NCBI GenBank assembly: GCA_965662545.1
Contig: CBFIHZ010000030.1
Location: 1-48,821, forward strand
Direction of reading: 5' to 3'
DNA length: 48,821 bases
From: CPC320 sp002684375
GTDB lineage: Bacteria; Pseudomonadota; Alphaproteobacteria; Rhodobacterales; Rhodobacteraceae
Of the stretch, positions 9,702-18,861 are shown piece after piece; position 1 is the first letter of the stretch, and every line of letters begins with the position of its first letter. The notes under the pieces were generated by a model that did not search any database, was not told where the DNA came from, and worked only from the letters and a program-made list of their open reading frames with translations. The translations under genes were made by a program, and so were the position numbers.

Positions 9702-10675
9702 TGCCGGCTAAAGGTTTGTACCTTCTTTCAACACGTCAAAATCGCTCCATCGCGACTGGTTTAGGGATCCTGGTTGTATTGGCTCTGACGCCTTATTGGG
9801 CCGAGGCTTTTGGTGGCAGCTATGTGGTCTCACTGGTGATGAAGGCGATGATTTTTGCTATTGCCAGCCTGTCGTTGAACCTGCTCATTGGATATGGGGG
9901 AATGGTCAGCTTTGGCCATGCGGCGTTTTTGGGATTGGGCTCGTATGTGACCGGGATTGCCATCACCGAAGGGATGACGGATGTCATCTTTATCCTGCCG
10001 ATGGTTTTGGTGGTCTCGGGCCTTTTCGCGCTGGTAACCGGCGCGATCAGTCTGCGGACGTCTGGGGTTTATTTCATTATGATTACCCTCGCCTTTGGGC
10101 AAATGCTGTTTTTCACCCTGTCTTCACTGGCCCATTATGGGGGCGATGACGGGCTGACCCTTTGGGACACCGCAAGCTTCTTTGACACGGCATTTTTTCA
10201 ATATGATGGGGGCCTGTTTTATGCGGTTTTGATCATTCTTACCTTGTGCTGGGGGTTTGTTTCGCTGTTGTCGGGTGCGCGTTTCGGTCGGGTATTACGC
10301 GCCGCCAAGCAAAATAGAATGCGCGTTGAAACCATGGGGTTCAACACCTTCCATTATCAACTTCTGGCCTATGTCATCGCCGGTATGATTGCTGGTGTTG
10401 CCGGTTTTTTGTTCGCCTGCCAAGCTGAGTTCGTGAGCCCGGCAATTTCGACATGGCAGCGTTCGGGTGATTTGATCATCATGGTGGTCCTAGGGGGGAT
10501 GGCAACCCGAAACGGCCCGCTTTTGGGGGCGTTGTTTTTCATTCTAGTCGAGGAAGGACTGTCGCTTGTCTTGCACGAATGGCGGCTTATTTTTGGACCT
10601 CTTCTTGTGGTGATCGTGCTGTTTGCCAATGGCGGACTGGCTGGCCTGCTCCGGCGACTGGGAGTAGAGGAATGA
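9698..10675 (+). CDS. ABC transporter permease, LivM type
   Basis: 325 aa second permease of the importer. The family motif SLNLLIGYGGMVSFGHAAF is at residues about 58-76, and a late VVLGGMATRNGPLLGA loop matches the ATPase-coupling segment. Hydrophobic segments run through most of the protein. It starts with ATG overlapping the LivH-type stop (ATGA) and ends overlapping the LivG-type start in the same way, so the genes are translationally coupled. Confidence 0.88.
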   Translation: MMPAKGLYLLSTRQNRSIATGLGILVVLALTPYWAEAFGGSYVVSLVMKAMIFAIASLSLNLLIGYGGMVSFGHAAFLGLGSYVTGIAITEGMTDVIFILPMVLVVSGLFALVTGAISLRTSGVYFIMITLAFGQMLFFTLSSLAHYGGDDGLTLWDTASFFDTAFFQYDGGLFYAVLIILTLCWGFVSLLSGARFGRVLRAAKQNRMRVETMGFNTFHYQLLAYVIAGMIAGVAGFLFACQAEFVSPAISTWQRSGDLIIMVVLGGMATRNGPLLGALFFILVEEGLSLVLHEWRLIFGPLLVVIVLFANGGLAGLLRRLGVEE

Positions 10676-11421
10676 CCCCGGTACTGCGTCTTGAAAACCT
10701 GTACAAAAGCTACGGGGCGCTGCGGGTCACTGATGGCGTATCGCTCGAGGTGTACCCCGGCGAATGTCATGCGTTGATTGGGCCAAATGGCGCTGGGAAA
10801 ACCACCTTGATCCATCAAATTTCGGGCAGTCTGAAATCCGACAGTGGGCAGCTTTTGTTTGATGGTCGCGATATTACCAAGTTATCCCTACCGCAAAGAT
10901 CTGCCGCTGGGTTGGGGCGCACCTTTCAGATCACCACGCTGATTCCGCAGTTTTCGGTGCTGGAGAATGTCGCGTTAAGTGCACAGGCAAAATCGGGATC
11001 AAGCTTTCGTTTTTTGCGACCTGCGGCGCGCGAAAGTGACCTTAATGCTCAGGCGATATCTGCTTTGGAGCAGTTTGATCTCGCAGGCAGCGCCGAGGCC
11101 ACAGCTGGTGAATTATCACATGGCGAACAACGCCAGTTGGAACTGGCGATGGCCACGGTGGCTGCGCCCAAAGTCCTGTTGCTTGACGAACCTATGGCCG
11201 GGATCGGTAAGGGCGAAAGCAAGGCGTTGACCGAGACTTTGAGCTGGCTCAAGACCACCACACCTATGTTGCTGGTCGAGCATGATATGGAGGCAGTTTT
11301 CAAGCTGGCCGACCGCGTATCTGTCTTGGTGTATGGCAAAATTATTGCGACGGGTACACCGCAAGAAGTGCGTGAAAACGCCGAAGCCCGCGCCGCCTAT
11401 CTAGGTCAGGAGACACTATGA
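10672..11421 (+). CDS. ABC transporter ATP-binding protein, LivG type
   Basis: 249 aa ATPase. Walker A is GPNGAGKTT (residues about 39-47), the signature is LSHGEQRQLELAMA and Walker B is VLLLDEPMAGI; the H-loop His lies in LVEHDME. The LivG-like length and the insert after the Q-loop (TTLIPQFSVLENV) distinguish it from the shorter LivF partner. ATG 10672 overlaps the permease stop (ATGA) and follows GAGG; in-frame upstream codons lie inside the permease gene. It energises import together with the next gene. Confidence 0.9.
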   Translation: MTPVLRLENLYKSYGALRVTDGVSLEVYPGECHALIGPNGAGKTTLIHQISGSLKSDSGQLLFDGRDITKLSLPQRSAAGLGRTFQITTLIPQFSVLENVALSAQAKSGSSFRFLRPAARESDLNAQAISALEQFDLAGSAEATAGELSHGEQRQLELAMATVAAPKVLLLDEPMAGIGKGESKALTETLSWLKTTTPMLLVEHDMEAVFKLADRVSVLVYGKIIATGTPQEVRENAEARAAYLGQETL

Positions 11422-12113
11422 CCTTACTGCATGTTGAAGGATTGCAGGCAGGGTATGGATCGGCCAGGGTGCTGTTTGACGTTGGCTTTTCGATCAAGGC
11501 AGGCGAGGCTGCAAGCCTGATGGGGCGCAACGGGATGGGAAAAAGCACCACGATAAAGGCTATTATGGGTCTGCTGAAACCGGACGCAGGCAAGGTCGTA
11601 TTCAAGGGTGTTGATCTCACAGCTGCGCCACCCTACCGGGTCGCGCAGGCTGGGATCGGTCTGGTGCCGGAAGGCCGCCAGATCTTCCCCACTTTGACGG
11701 TTGAAGAGAATTTGCGTGCCATCGCCATTTCGCGCGGTAAATGGACCCTTGAGCTTGTCTATAATTTTTTCCCGCGCCTGTCAGAGCGTAGTGGCCACCT
11801 CGGGTCGCAATTGTCCGGAGGAGAGCAGCAAATGCTGGCGATTGGTCGGGCTTTGATGACCAACCCCAGCTTGCTTATTCTTGATGAGGCCACCGAGGGA
11901 CTTGCGCCGTTGATCGGTGCGGAAATTTGGGCAAAGCTGGCGGAACTAAAGACCGAAGGCGAGGCCATTCTTGTGATTGATAAGAATATTGACGCGCTCT
12001 CCAAGCTTGTCGATCATCATACAATTTTGGAGAAAGGCCGGGTTGTTTGGGCCGGATCTGCGGCAGACTTGCAGGGTGATCCAGACGTCATTGACCGCTA
12101 TTTGCATCTTTAG
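11418..12113 (+). CDS. ABC transporter ATP-binding protein, LivF type
   Basis: 231 aa ATPase, last gene of the importer operon. It has Walker A GRNGMGKST, signature LSGGEQQMLAIGRAL and Walker B LLILDEATEGLAP, the last being characteristic of LivF. Its start overlaps the preceding gene by ATGA. A hairpin with a short T-run follows the stop, and the next gene is convergent, so the operon ends here. Confidence 0.9.
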   Translation: MTLLHVEGLQAGYGSARVLFDVGFSIKAGEAASLMGRNGMGKSTTIKAIMGLLKPDAGKVVFKGVDLTAAPPYRVAQAGIGLVPEGRQIFPTLTVEENLRAIAISRGKWTLELVYNFFPRLSERSGHLGSQLSGGEQQMLAIGRALMTNPSLLILDEATEGLAPLIGAEIWAKLAELKTEGEAILVIDKNIDALSKLVDHHTILEKGRVVWAGSAADLQGDPDVIDRYLHL

Positions 12114-12116
12114 GCG

Positions 12117-12148
12117 GCGCGTGCGTCCCGGGCTGCGCGCTGTTTTTA
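12117..12148 (+). terminator. Probable terminator of the importer operon
   Basis: GCGCG (12117-12121) pairs with CGCGC (12136-12140), extended by two wobble pairs, and is followed by TGTTTTTA. It lies 4 nt after the ATPase stop in the 44-nt gap between convergent operons. The stem is short but all GC. Confidence 0.5.
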
Positions 12149-12157
12149 TCAGCGTTC

Positions 12158-13402
12158 TTACGGTGCGCGGTCGATCCTGACATCTTTAAATCCTGCCGTG
12201 GCCGCATAGCCCTTAACGCGCGCCTCGCGTTCGTGATAGGTCATCACGTCATTGATATCGGAAAACCCCGCCGGGGCCAGCTTTTCCACTTCGTCAATAA
12301 CGCCTTCGGGGCCGCCGTCGCGATTGTTCATCACCACTTTTGCGGTCTTGGGAAGGCGGGATTTTTCATAGGCCCAGAGCGCGGCACGGGGGTGCTCGCC
12401 TTGCGCCAGATTATCGGCCAGGCACCGTGCATCCAGAATGGCCTGACTGGCGCCGTTTGATCCCACAGGGTACATTGGATGCGCGGCGTCCCCCAGAAGG
12501 GTGATACGCCCGAATGTCCAGCGGGGCAGGGGATCGCGGTCCGCCATTGGGTACTCAAAAATTGTGGGCGTGGCGCGGACCAGCCCCTCGATGTCAAAAT
12601 CCGGAACATTGAACCGCAGCGCATGCGGCAAAACCAATGCCAGCGATACTTTGCGCGACCAATTGTTCGCGGGCGGCGGCGAAACGGCAGGGTCCTTGAC
12701 GCGCACATTGACCACCCAGTTCATCAACTGCCGGCCATCTTTGGCCTGGGTGATCGGGTAGAGCACAAATTTACCACCAAGGCCACCGCCAATGGCCATG
12801 CTTTCGCCGTCTTGCCACGCAGGCCAGTCAACGGCCCCCCGCCACATCATAACTCCATTCCAAGAGGGTGATTTTTCATTGGGATAAAAGACTTTGCGTC
12901 CGGCCGAATGAATGCCATCGCAACAGATCAGTACATCGCCACGCACCGTGATGCCTTTCGATCCGTCAATACTATTGGCGAAATGGGCGGTGATGCCCTT
13001 GTCGTCTTGAACAAATCCACCAAGGCGGCGGCCGGTTTGCACGGCTTTTGGCCCAAGACGGTCCAGCACGGCCTTATAGAGAAGATGTTGCAGTCGCCCA
13101 CGGTGAATTGAAAACTGCGGCACTTCGTGTCCGGCATATGTGCCGCGCAATTCAGACCAGACTTCTTGGCCGGAGCGGGTATAATAGGTCAGCCGTCTGG
13201 TTCGCAGCCCAACGACATCCAGAGCGGGCAGCAGGCCCAGAGTTTCCAGCTCGCGGATGGCGTGCGGCAAAATATTAATACCAACCCCTGCCTCGCGGAC
13301 TTCGGCGGCAGTCTCGTATATTTGGACGGGGATGCCTCTTGCGTGCAGCATCAGCGCCGTGGTTAAGCCACCGATGCCTGCCCCTGCGATCAGAACTTTC
13401 AT
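12158..13402 (-). CDS. FAD-dependent aromatic monooxygenase, PhzS/salicylate hydroxylase-like
   Basis: 414 aa group A flavoprotein monooxygenase. An N-terminal Rossmann motif GAGIGGLTTALML (residues about 7-19), a middle DVLICCDGIHSAGR (the DG motif) and GRITLLGDAAHPMYPVGSNG (the GD motif) are all present, with no membrane segment. The overall look, including the GSNGASQAILDA continuation, fits the flavin-dependent oxidoreductase family that contains phenazine hydroxylase PhzS and related aryl hydroxylases. It is the last gene of the anthranilate-type operon, its ATG directly abutting the cupin stop. The substrate is not evident; it may hydroxylate a free aromatic acid feeding or leaving the CoA pathway. 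Confidence 0.8.
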   Translation of the reverse strand: MKVLIAGAGIGGLTTALMLHARGIPVQIYETAAEVREAGVGINILPHAIRELETLGLLPALDVVGLRTRRLTYYTRSGQEVWSELRGTYAGHEVPQFSIHRGRLQHLLYKAVLDRLGPKAVQTGRRLGGFVQDDKGITAHFANSIDGSKGITVRGDVLICCDGIHSAGRKVFYPNEKSPSWNGVMMWRGAVDWPAWQDGESMAIGGGLGGKFVLYPITQAKDGRQLMNWVVNVRVKDPAVSPPPANNWSRKVSLALVLPHALRFNVPDFDIEGLVRATPTIFEYPMADRDPLPRWTFGRITLLGDAAHPMYPVGSNGASQAILDARCLADNLAQGEHPRAALWAYEKSRLPKTAKVVMNNRDGGPEGVIDEVEKLAPAGFSDINDVMTYHEREARVKGYAATAGFKDVRIDRAP

Positions 13403-13858
13403 TTAGGCGCTTTCTGGGGGTGGAAGAAAATCAACTTCGAATTTGGCAGAGGTTGCAACGACCTCGGCCGGATTGGCCTCGGGGCCTAAATTGTGTAGAG
13501 CCCAGAACAGATCAAACAAGTTTCGGCTGGGAGACACCCAAAAAAGACATTTTATGGTGGTGTCGGTCTTGTTAAAAATTCCATGCGGGATGCCCATAGG
13601 CAGACGCACCAAATCACCTGGCTCGGCATAGGTGTCATCTCCATCCAGTATCAAGTCGAAGCGACCGTCTAGAATATAAAGAAATTCGTCTTGTTTTGGG
13701 TGAATATGGGGGGGAACAAAAGTGCCCACCGGCAATGTTGCATGCCATGAAAAGGCGCTTTCGGACAATTGTTTTGGCACATAGGTCTGCCCTAAAATGT
13801 TCCAACTTATGTGGTCCATTCCCTGGTTTGCCTGAGTCACTCCGGCAAGCATTGTCAT
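13403..13858 (-). CDS. Cupin-domain protein
   Basis: 151 aa single-domain cupin. Motif 1 is PHIHPKQDEFLYILDG (HxH plus Glu, metal ligands) and motif 2 is PMGIPHGIF (third His). Small cupins beside flavin monooxygenases can be dioxygenases, isomerases or merely binding proteins; the sequence does not decide this. ATG follows AAGGAA at 7-nt spacing. It abuts the monooxygenase gene and lies about 100 nt after the Rid gene, so it may have some independent transcription. Confidence 0.75.
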   Translation of the reverse strand: MTMLAGVTQANQGMDHISWNILGQTYVPKQLSESAFSWHATLPVGTFVPPHIHPKQDEFLYILDGRFDLILDGDDTYAEPGDLVRLPMGIPHGIFNKTDTTIKCLFWVSPSRNLFDLFWALHNLGPEANPAEVVATSAKFEVDFLPPPESA

Positions 13859-13956
13859 GTCGAGGTTCCTTTCTGCAACATTACGGCCTGATCAACCACG
13901 TCTGATCCTAGCCGACTGAAGGTAAAGTGCAAGATGCAGTCGTATGGCACGCTTTG

Positions 13957-14355
13957 CTAGAGTTCGATCACGGCGGTGGCTTCAATTTCGACCAGCGCTT
14001 CATCTTCTATCAGACCTGCAACCACAACCATTGTCATCGCGGGAAAAGTATTACCCAGAATTTTGCGATACACATCGCCAACTTGCTTTTGTTTGGCTGC
14101 ATAATCACGTTTGTCGGTGATATACCATGTCAGGCGGGTCAGATCCTGTGCGGTTCCGCCAGCGGTTTCGAGCACGGTGCGAATGTTCAACAGCGCCTGC
14201 TCCATCTGGCCGATAAATTCATCGGACGTAAAATTCTTTTCGGCGTTCCAGCCAATTTGTCCCGCAATATGAAGTGTGGTGCCGGTGGATAGGACCCCGT
14301 TGGCATAACCTTTTGCCGGTTTCCAGCCCTCTGGATGGATTGTTTTATGTCTCAC
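13957..14355 (-). CDS. Rid-family (YjgF/YER057c) protein
   Basis: 132 aa from a GTG at 14355 that overlaps the thioesterase stop (GTGA), preceded by AAGGA. Rid fold features are visible: GTTLHIAGQIGW, then a helix ending in VLETAGGTAQDLTRLTWYITD, and the C-terminal VEIEATAVIEL. The Arg that binds substrate carboxylate in RidA deaminases (PARS motif) is replaced by Met107 (PAMT), so it is not an archetypal RidA; several Rid subfamilies with catabolic roles share this. In an aminobenzoyl-CoA pathway a protein acting on enamine/imine intermediates would make sense, but that is inference. Confidence 0.8.
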   Translation of the reverse strand: MRHKTIHPEGWKPAKGYANGVLSTGTTLHIAGQIGWNAEKNFTSDEFIGQMEQALLNIRTVLETAGGTAQDLTRLTWYITDKRDYAAKQKQVGDVYRKILGNTFPAMTMVVVAGLIEDEALVEIEATAVIEL

Positions 14356-14765
14356 ATGTCTTCCTTCGAAATATTGAGCAGTTTCTGTCGTAATTCGGGC
14401 GGCCAAGGTTCCGAACGGCCATTGTCTTTGCGGATGAATACCAAGCGGCAGGTAAAGTGCGCCCGCTGGTCTTTGTCACAGGTGGCCTGCACTTCCAGAT
14501 CAAGACTGCTGGTCCCAACTTGCGTGACCCGCAGCGCGAAACCTAAGGCATCCCCGTGACGGCTGGGCGCATGAAATTCGGCGTTTTGCCAGACAGTGGG
14601 CACGCCCCGCCCATCTGCCCCATGCATCTTTGCAAAGCTATAGCCAAGAACCTCGTCAAACCAGGCCTCAATACAGGCGTTCAACATTTCGTAATATCGC
14701 GGATAAAAAACAATGCCCGCGGGGTCGCAATGCTGAAACAAGATTTTTTGCGGATAGTGAAACAC
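14352..14765 (-). CDS. Acyl-CoA thioesterase, 4-hydroxybenzoyl-CoA thioesterase (hotdog) type
   Basis: 137 aa hotdog-fold protein. The start is set at GTG 14765 (MFHYPQKILFQHCDPAG); longer in-frame extension has no good start and would run through the ligase gene. HCDPAGIVFYPRYYEM contains the catalytic Asp of the 4HBT family. Its role in the operon is probably release or rescue of CoA from aryl- or acyl-CoA intermediates. It lies 46 nt after the ligase stop and overlaps the Rid gene start by 4 nt. Confidence 0.78.
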   Translation of the reverse strand: MFHYPQKILFQHCDPAGIVFYPRYYEMLNACIEAWFDEVLGYSFAKMHGADGRGVPTVWQNAEFHAPSRHGDALGFALRVTQVGTSSLDLEVQATCDKDQRAHFTCRLVFIRKDNGRSEPWPPELRQKLLNISKEDM

Positions 14766-14811
14766 GGGCGGGGCTCTTTTCGAGTGTCTGGTGGTGGCGT
14801 TGCTTGGTATT

Positions 14812-16431
14812 TTATGGGGTGATGCGCAGACGAAACCTTTGTATTTTGCCGGTTGGGGTTTTGGGCAGGCTGTCGGTGAACACCACTGAGCGGGGGTATT
14901 TAAATGGGGCAATCTGGGTTTTGACAAAGTCCTGCAGGGCTTTTGTCAGCGTATCGCTGGCCTTCAGGCCGTCGCTTAAAACCACATGGGCCTGAACAAT
15001 CGATCCGCGTTGTGCATCAGGGACCCCGATCACCGCGCATTCGACCACATCTCTATGGGCTAATAATGCGGCCTCAACCTCTGGTCCGGCGATATTATAC
15101 CCTGACGAAATGATCATGTCATCATTGCGCGCCGCAAAATGAAACGCCCCATCTTGGTCCTGGCTGAAGCTATCGCCTGTGATGTTCCAGCCGTCGGTGA
15201 CATACCCAGACTGGCGATCATCGGCAAGATACCGGCAGCCGGTCGGCCCGCGTACTGCAAGCCTGCCTACCTCGCCCTGCGGCATCTCGTTCATATTCTC
15301 ATCGACCACTTTTGCTTCATAACCGGTAACAGGTTTGCCTGTGCAGGCTGCGCGGTGGTCTCCAAACCGGTTGGAGATGAAAATATGCAGCATTTCGGTT
15401 GCGCCAATACCGTCCAAAATCGGTTTTCCAGTTTTGGCGAGCCACATATCATACACCGGTTTTGGCAGCGTCTCACCGGCCGAGACGGCTGCCCTGAGCG
15501 AGGACAGATCGGCGCCGTCTTCCATCGCCAGTAGCATCATATTATAAGCCGTGGGGGCCGTGAAACACACGGTTGCTTTATGTTTTTCGATGATATCGAT
15601 CATATTGGGTGGGGAAGCGTTTTCCAACAGTGTGGCGGCCGCGCCAAAGCGCAACGGGAATATCGCCAGTCCTCCCAAGCCAAAGGTAAAGGCCAATGGC
15701 GGCGAGCCGACAAATACATCGGTCTCGGTGACGCCCAGCACCTCAGCCCCGTAACCATCGGCAATGATCAGCAGATCGCGGTGGAAATGCATGGTTGCTT
15801 TCGGCGCGCCGGTTGTCCCCGAGGTAAAGCCTAAAAGGGCAACGTCATCACAGCTCGTTGCGACCGCGTCAAACCTGACGGGTTTTTCCAATGCTGCTGT
15901 GTCCAATGGGCTGGCATGGTTGGCGGTGCCGTCAAATGCAATGACGTATTGAAGCGTCGGATTGCCTGTTGCACAGCTGTCTAATTCATCCGTCAAGCGG
16001 CTGTCACAAAGTGCGTGGCTGACCTGTGCTTTATCAACTATTTTTGACAGCTCTCCGGCGCGCAGCATCGGCATGGTATTGACCACCACGGCCCCGGCTT
16101 TTGTGGCAGCCAGCCAACAGGCTACCATTGCGGGATTGTTGGCCGAACGAATTAGCACGCGGTTGCCCGGTTGCAGATTGAAGTCTTCAACCAGCGCATG
16201 AGCAAGCCGGTTGGTCCAATCGCTTAGCTCCTTATAAGTGCGTCGCCGCCCGTTGCCGATAAGGGCGGTGTGATCGCCAAAACCCTTGGCCACCATGGCG
16301 TCGGTCAATTCGACCCCGACATTCAGCCGGTCGGGATAGTGAAACCCATCGAGCAGGAAATCAGGCAGAGCAGCAACCGGTGGCAGGTTATCGCGGGCGA
16401 AGGTGTCGATATGGGCAGACCGTCCCAACAT
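14812..16431 (-). CDS. Aryl-CoA ligase, probable 2-aminobenzoate--CoA ligase
   Basis: 539 aa adenylate-forming enzyme of the benzoate-CoA ligase family. The P-loop-like motif is GFTSGTTGAPKATMHFHRD, a mid motif is DGIGATEMLHIF, the GYVTDGWNITGD hinge region is present, and the C-terminal catalytic Lys lies in PKTPTGKIQRFRLR. The opening AHIDTFARDNLPP is characteristic of 2-aminobenzoate-CoA ligases. It activates the aromatic acid with ATP and CoA, the committed step before ring attack by the fused monooxygenase/reductase at 19613-21907. AGGAG lies just before the ATG, and the gene starts 2 nt after the dehydrogenase stop. Confidence 0.82.
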   Translation of the reverse strand: MLGRSAHIDTFARDNLPPVAALPDFLLDGFHYPDRLNVGVELTDAMVAKGFGDHTALIGNGRRRTYKELSDWTNRLAHALVEDFNLQPGNRVLIRSANNPAMVACWLAATKAGAVVVNTMPMLRAGELSKIVDKAQVSHALCDSRLTDELDSCATGNPTLQYVIAFDGTANHASPLDTAALEKPVRFDAVATSCDDVALLGFTSGTTGAPKATMHFHRDLLIIADGYGAEVLGVTETDVFVGSPPLAFTFGLGGLAIFPLRFGAAATLLENASPPNMIDIIEKHKATVCFTAPTAYNMMLLAMEDGADLSSLRAAVSAGETLPKPVYDMWLAKTGKPILDGIGATEMLHIFISNRFGDHRAACTGKPVTGYEAKVVDENMNEMPQGEVGRLAVRGPTGCRYLADDRQSGYVTDGWNITGDSFSQDQDGAFHFAARNDDMIISSGYNIAGPEVEAALLAHRDVVECAVIGVPDAQRGSIVQAHVVLSDGLKASDTLTKALQDFVKTQIAPFKYPRSVVFTDSLPKTPTGKIQRFRLRITP

Positions 16432-16433
16432 GA

Positions 16434-17588
16434 TCAGGCTCCTGATTGTAAAGCATTTCGGGCAATAATAATCTTTTGAACATCCGATGCGCCCTCGTAA
16501 ATTCTAAGCGCCCTGATTTCGCGGTATAGCCGCTCGACGATATGGCCTTTGCGGACCCCGTCCCCCCCGTGGATTTGTACGGCTTTGTCGATCACCATCT
16601 GGGCCTGATCGGTGGCGTATAACTTCGCCATTGCGGCCTCTTTGGTGATGCGTTCGGCTCCGGTATCTTTGGCCCAAGCGGCCCGGTATATCAGCAGTGC
16701 ACTGGCATCAATATCAAGCGCCATTTCTGCCAGATGGCCTTGCACCATTTGCAATTCAGCCAGAGGTGCACCAAACAATTCGCGATTTTTAGCGCGGTTT
16801 AAGCTTTCATCAAAGGCGCGACGGGCAAAGCCAAGTGCTGCGGCTCCGACTGTGGTGCGCATGGTATCCAAGGTGGCCATTGCCACTTTGAACCCGGTGC
16901 CGGGGTCACCGATCATCGCATCGGCCGTTAAATGCAGGTCTGCAAAGACCAGCCGCGCCAGCGGGTGCGGCGAAACGGTCTCAAGGCGCTCTGCTATCTG
17001 CAGGCCCGGAGTGTCGGCCGGCACGATAAAGGCTGAGATGCCCCTGCCGCCCGGTGCTTCGCCAGTGCGCGCAAACACCGTGTAGACGTCAGCAATGCCG
17101 CCATTGGAAATCCAGGTCTTCTCACCATTGAGAACATAGCCATTGCCGTCGCGCCGGGCTGAGAGCTGCAGATTGGCAACATCGGAGCCGGACTGCGGCT
17201 CGCTCAGCGCAAAGGCCGAGAGTGCTGCGCCGGATTGCACCTTGGGCAACCAGTCGGCCTTTTGAGTGTCGCTGCCAAACAAAGAGATAGCCATTGTACC
17301 AAGGCCCTGCATGGCAAAGGCAAAATCGGCAAGCCCATCATGGCGTGCAAGCGTCTCGCGGATCAGGCACAGGCTGCGCACATCAATCTGTGGAAAAGTT
17401 GCATTCACGCCTGTGTGTTTCAAAATCCCTGCGGCGCCTAGTGCTGCCACCAACGCCTGGCAGGTCTGGTCTGTGTTGTCGTGGTCGACATGCCGTAAAT
17501 TATCACTGGCCCAAGCTTCTAAAGCGGCGTGAAGTGCTTTGTGTTTTGGCTCTAAAAACGGCCAGTCAAGAAAGCTTGTATCGGCCAT
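16434..17588 (-). CDS. Acyl-CoA dehydrogenase
   Basis: 384 aa FAD-dependent acyl-CoA dehydrogenase. Visible are FALSEPQSGSDVANLQ and the GEKTWISNGG segment of the N-terminal/middle domains, a QIHGGDGV motif, and the C-terminal IYEGASDVQKIIIAR, whose Glu is the usual catalytic base. Soluble, presumably passing electrons to ETF. In this operon it would oxidise a CoA-bound intermediate after ring reduction. ATG overlaps the preceding hydratase stop by one base (TAATG). Confidence 0.88.
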   Translation of the reverse strand: MADTSFLDWPFLEPKHKALHAALEAWASDNLRHVDHDNTDQTCQALVAALGAAGILKHTGVNATFPQIDVRSLCLIRETLARHDGLADFAFAMQGLGTMAISLFGSDTQKADWLPKVQSGAALSAFALSEPQSGSDVANLQLSARRDGNGYVLNGEKTWISNGGIADVYTVFARTGEAPGGRGISAFIVPADTPGLQIAERLETVSPHPLARLVFADLHLTADAMIGDPGTGFKVAMATLDTMRTTVGAAALGFARRAFDESLNRAKNRELFGAPLAELQMVQGHLAEMALDIDASALLIYRAAWAKDTGAERITKEAAMAKLYATDQAQMVIDKAVQIHGGDGVRKGHIVERLYREIRALRIYEGASDVQKIIIARNALQSGA

Positions 17589-18394
17589 TAGTTTCCCTCA
17601 AATTTTGGTTTTTTCTTGGCGACAAAAGCCTGATAAGCGCGTTCGAAATCGCCGGTCTGCATGCAGATGGCCTGAGCCTGTGCTTCGGCCTCGATCGCCT
17701 GTTCTATCGACATGGACCATTCCTGCGCCAGCATTGTCTTGGTCATCATATGGCCAAAATTGGGCCCTGATGTGATCCGGGTGGCCAGTGCCATCGCCGT
17801 GTCTTGCAGCTCTTCTGCCGGGGTGATCGCGGTGAAAAACCCCCAATCCATGCCTTCTTTGGCCGACATTGATCGCCCGGTATACAGCAGGTCCGCGGCC
17901 CGGCCTTGGCCAATGATACGCGGCAATATTGCACAGGCCCCCATGTCGCATCCTGCCAATCCAACGCGGGTGAATAAAAACGCGGTCTTGGCCTCGGGCG
18001 TGGCAATCCGCAGGTCTGAGGCCATGGCGATAATCGCGCCGGCCCCCACACAGACGCCATCGATCGCGGCAATCACTGGCTTGCCACAATTTATCATGGC
18101 TTTTACCAGATCACCGGTCATGCGGGTAAAGTTCAACAGCTCTTTCATCGACATGCTGACCAAGGGTCCGATGATATCATGCACATCCCCGCCCGAGCAG
18201 AAATTGCCACCATTTGGGCCGAACACAACCGCGTTTATGTCATCTTCGTATACAAGATCGCGGAACCAGTCGCGCAGCTCGGCATAGCTGTCAAATGTAA
18301 GCGGGTTTTTGCGATCTGCACCGGTCAGGGAAATCTCGGCAATGCCGTTGTTGACCGATAGATTAAAGTGCTTGGGGGCGCGCGCGGTGGGCAT
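17588..18394 (-). CDS. Enoyl-CoA hydratase/isomerase family protein
   Basis: 268 aa crotonase-fold protein. The oxyanion-hole segment is NGGNFCSGGDVHDI and the second is GVCVGAGAIIAMASDLRIA; the later VGLAGCDMGACAILPRIIG segment replaces the P-x-x-G-G motif of ordinary hydratases. This suggests a substrate-specific member, perhaps hydrating or opening a cyclic CoA ester. ATG 18394 overlaps the MarR stop (TGATG) and is preferred over TTG 18397; AGGAG lies upstream. Confidence 0.85.
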   Translation of the reverse strand: MPTARAPKHFNLSVNNGIAEISLTGADRKNPLTFDSYAELRDWFRDLVYEDDINAVVFGPNGGNFCSGGDVHDIIGPLVSMSMKELLNFTRMTGDLVKAMINCGKPVIAAIDGVCVGAGAIIAMASDLRIATPEAKTAFLFTRVGLAGCDMGACAILPRIIGQGRAADLLYTGRSMSAKEGMDWGFFTAITPAEELQDTAMALATRITSGPNFGHMMTKTMLAQEWSMSIEQAIEAEAQAQAICMQTGDFERAYQAFVAKKKPKFEGN

Positions 18395-18861
18395 CAACTG
18401 TCGTCTCCTTTATCAGCAATCGCACTGAGAAGACCAATCAAGCTTTCTGCGTCTTGCGGGCTGAGATCTCCCAATAAGTCGTCAATCCAGCGCTCATGCT
18501 CGGCCGCATAGTCGGTAAATTTTGACTGGCCCTTTCTTGTCAGACGTACCAGATGAGCGCGCCTGTCACCATCGACAGCAACCCGCATCACGTATCCATC
18601 TGTCACCAGTCGGTCGACGATACCGGTGACATTGCCGTTTGAGACTTTAAGTGCCTTGGACAGCTGGCTCATCTTCATGCCTTTTTGCGCGCGCGACAGG
18701 GCTGACAACACATCAAAACGTGGCAGCGTCGTTGCGCAGTCATCGCGCAGCCTCTCACGCAAAGTCTTTTCAATCAGATTTGATGTTTTCAGGATTTTCA
18801 ACCACGCTCTGAGGCGGACTTTTGACAGTTTGGGTGTGGTTTTAGGATGCAAAACGGTCAT
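18394..18861 (-). CDS. MarR-family transcriptional regulator
   Basis: 155 aa winged-helix regulator. The MarR core is seen as LSALSRAQKGMKMSQLSKAL, then SNGNVTGIVDRLVTDGYVMR (recognition helix) and the wing DGDRRAHLVRLTRKG. The start is ATG 18861, which overlaps the dehydrogenase stop (ATGA) and follows AGGGGGAG; a longer in-frame version would overlap that gene by 60 nt. It lies within the catabolic operon and so is likely autoregulated and ligand-responsive, perhaps to an aryl-CoA as in several aromatic pathways (inference). Confidence 0.87.
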   Translation of the reverse strand: MTVLHPKTTPKLSKVRLRAWLKILKTSNLIEKTLRERLRDDCATTLPRFDVLSALSRAQKGMKMSQLSKALKVSNGNVTGIVDRLVTDGYVMRVAVDGDRRAHLVRLTRKGQSKFTDYAAEHERWIDDLLGDLSPQDAESLIGLLSAIADKGDDS

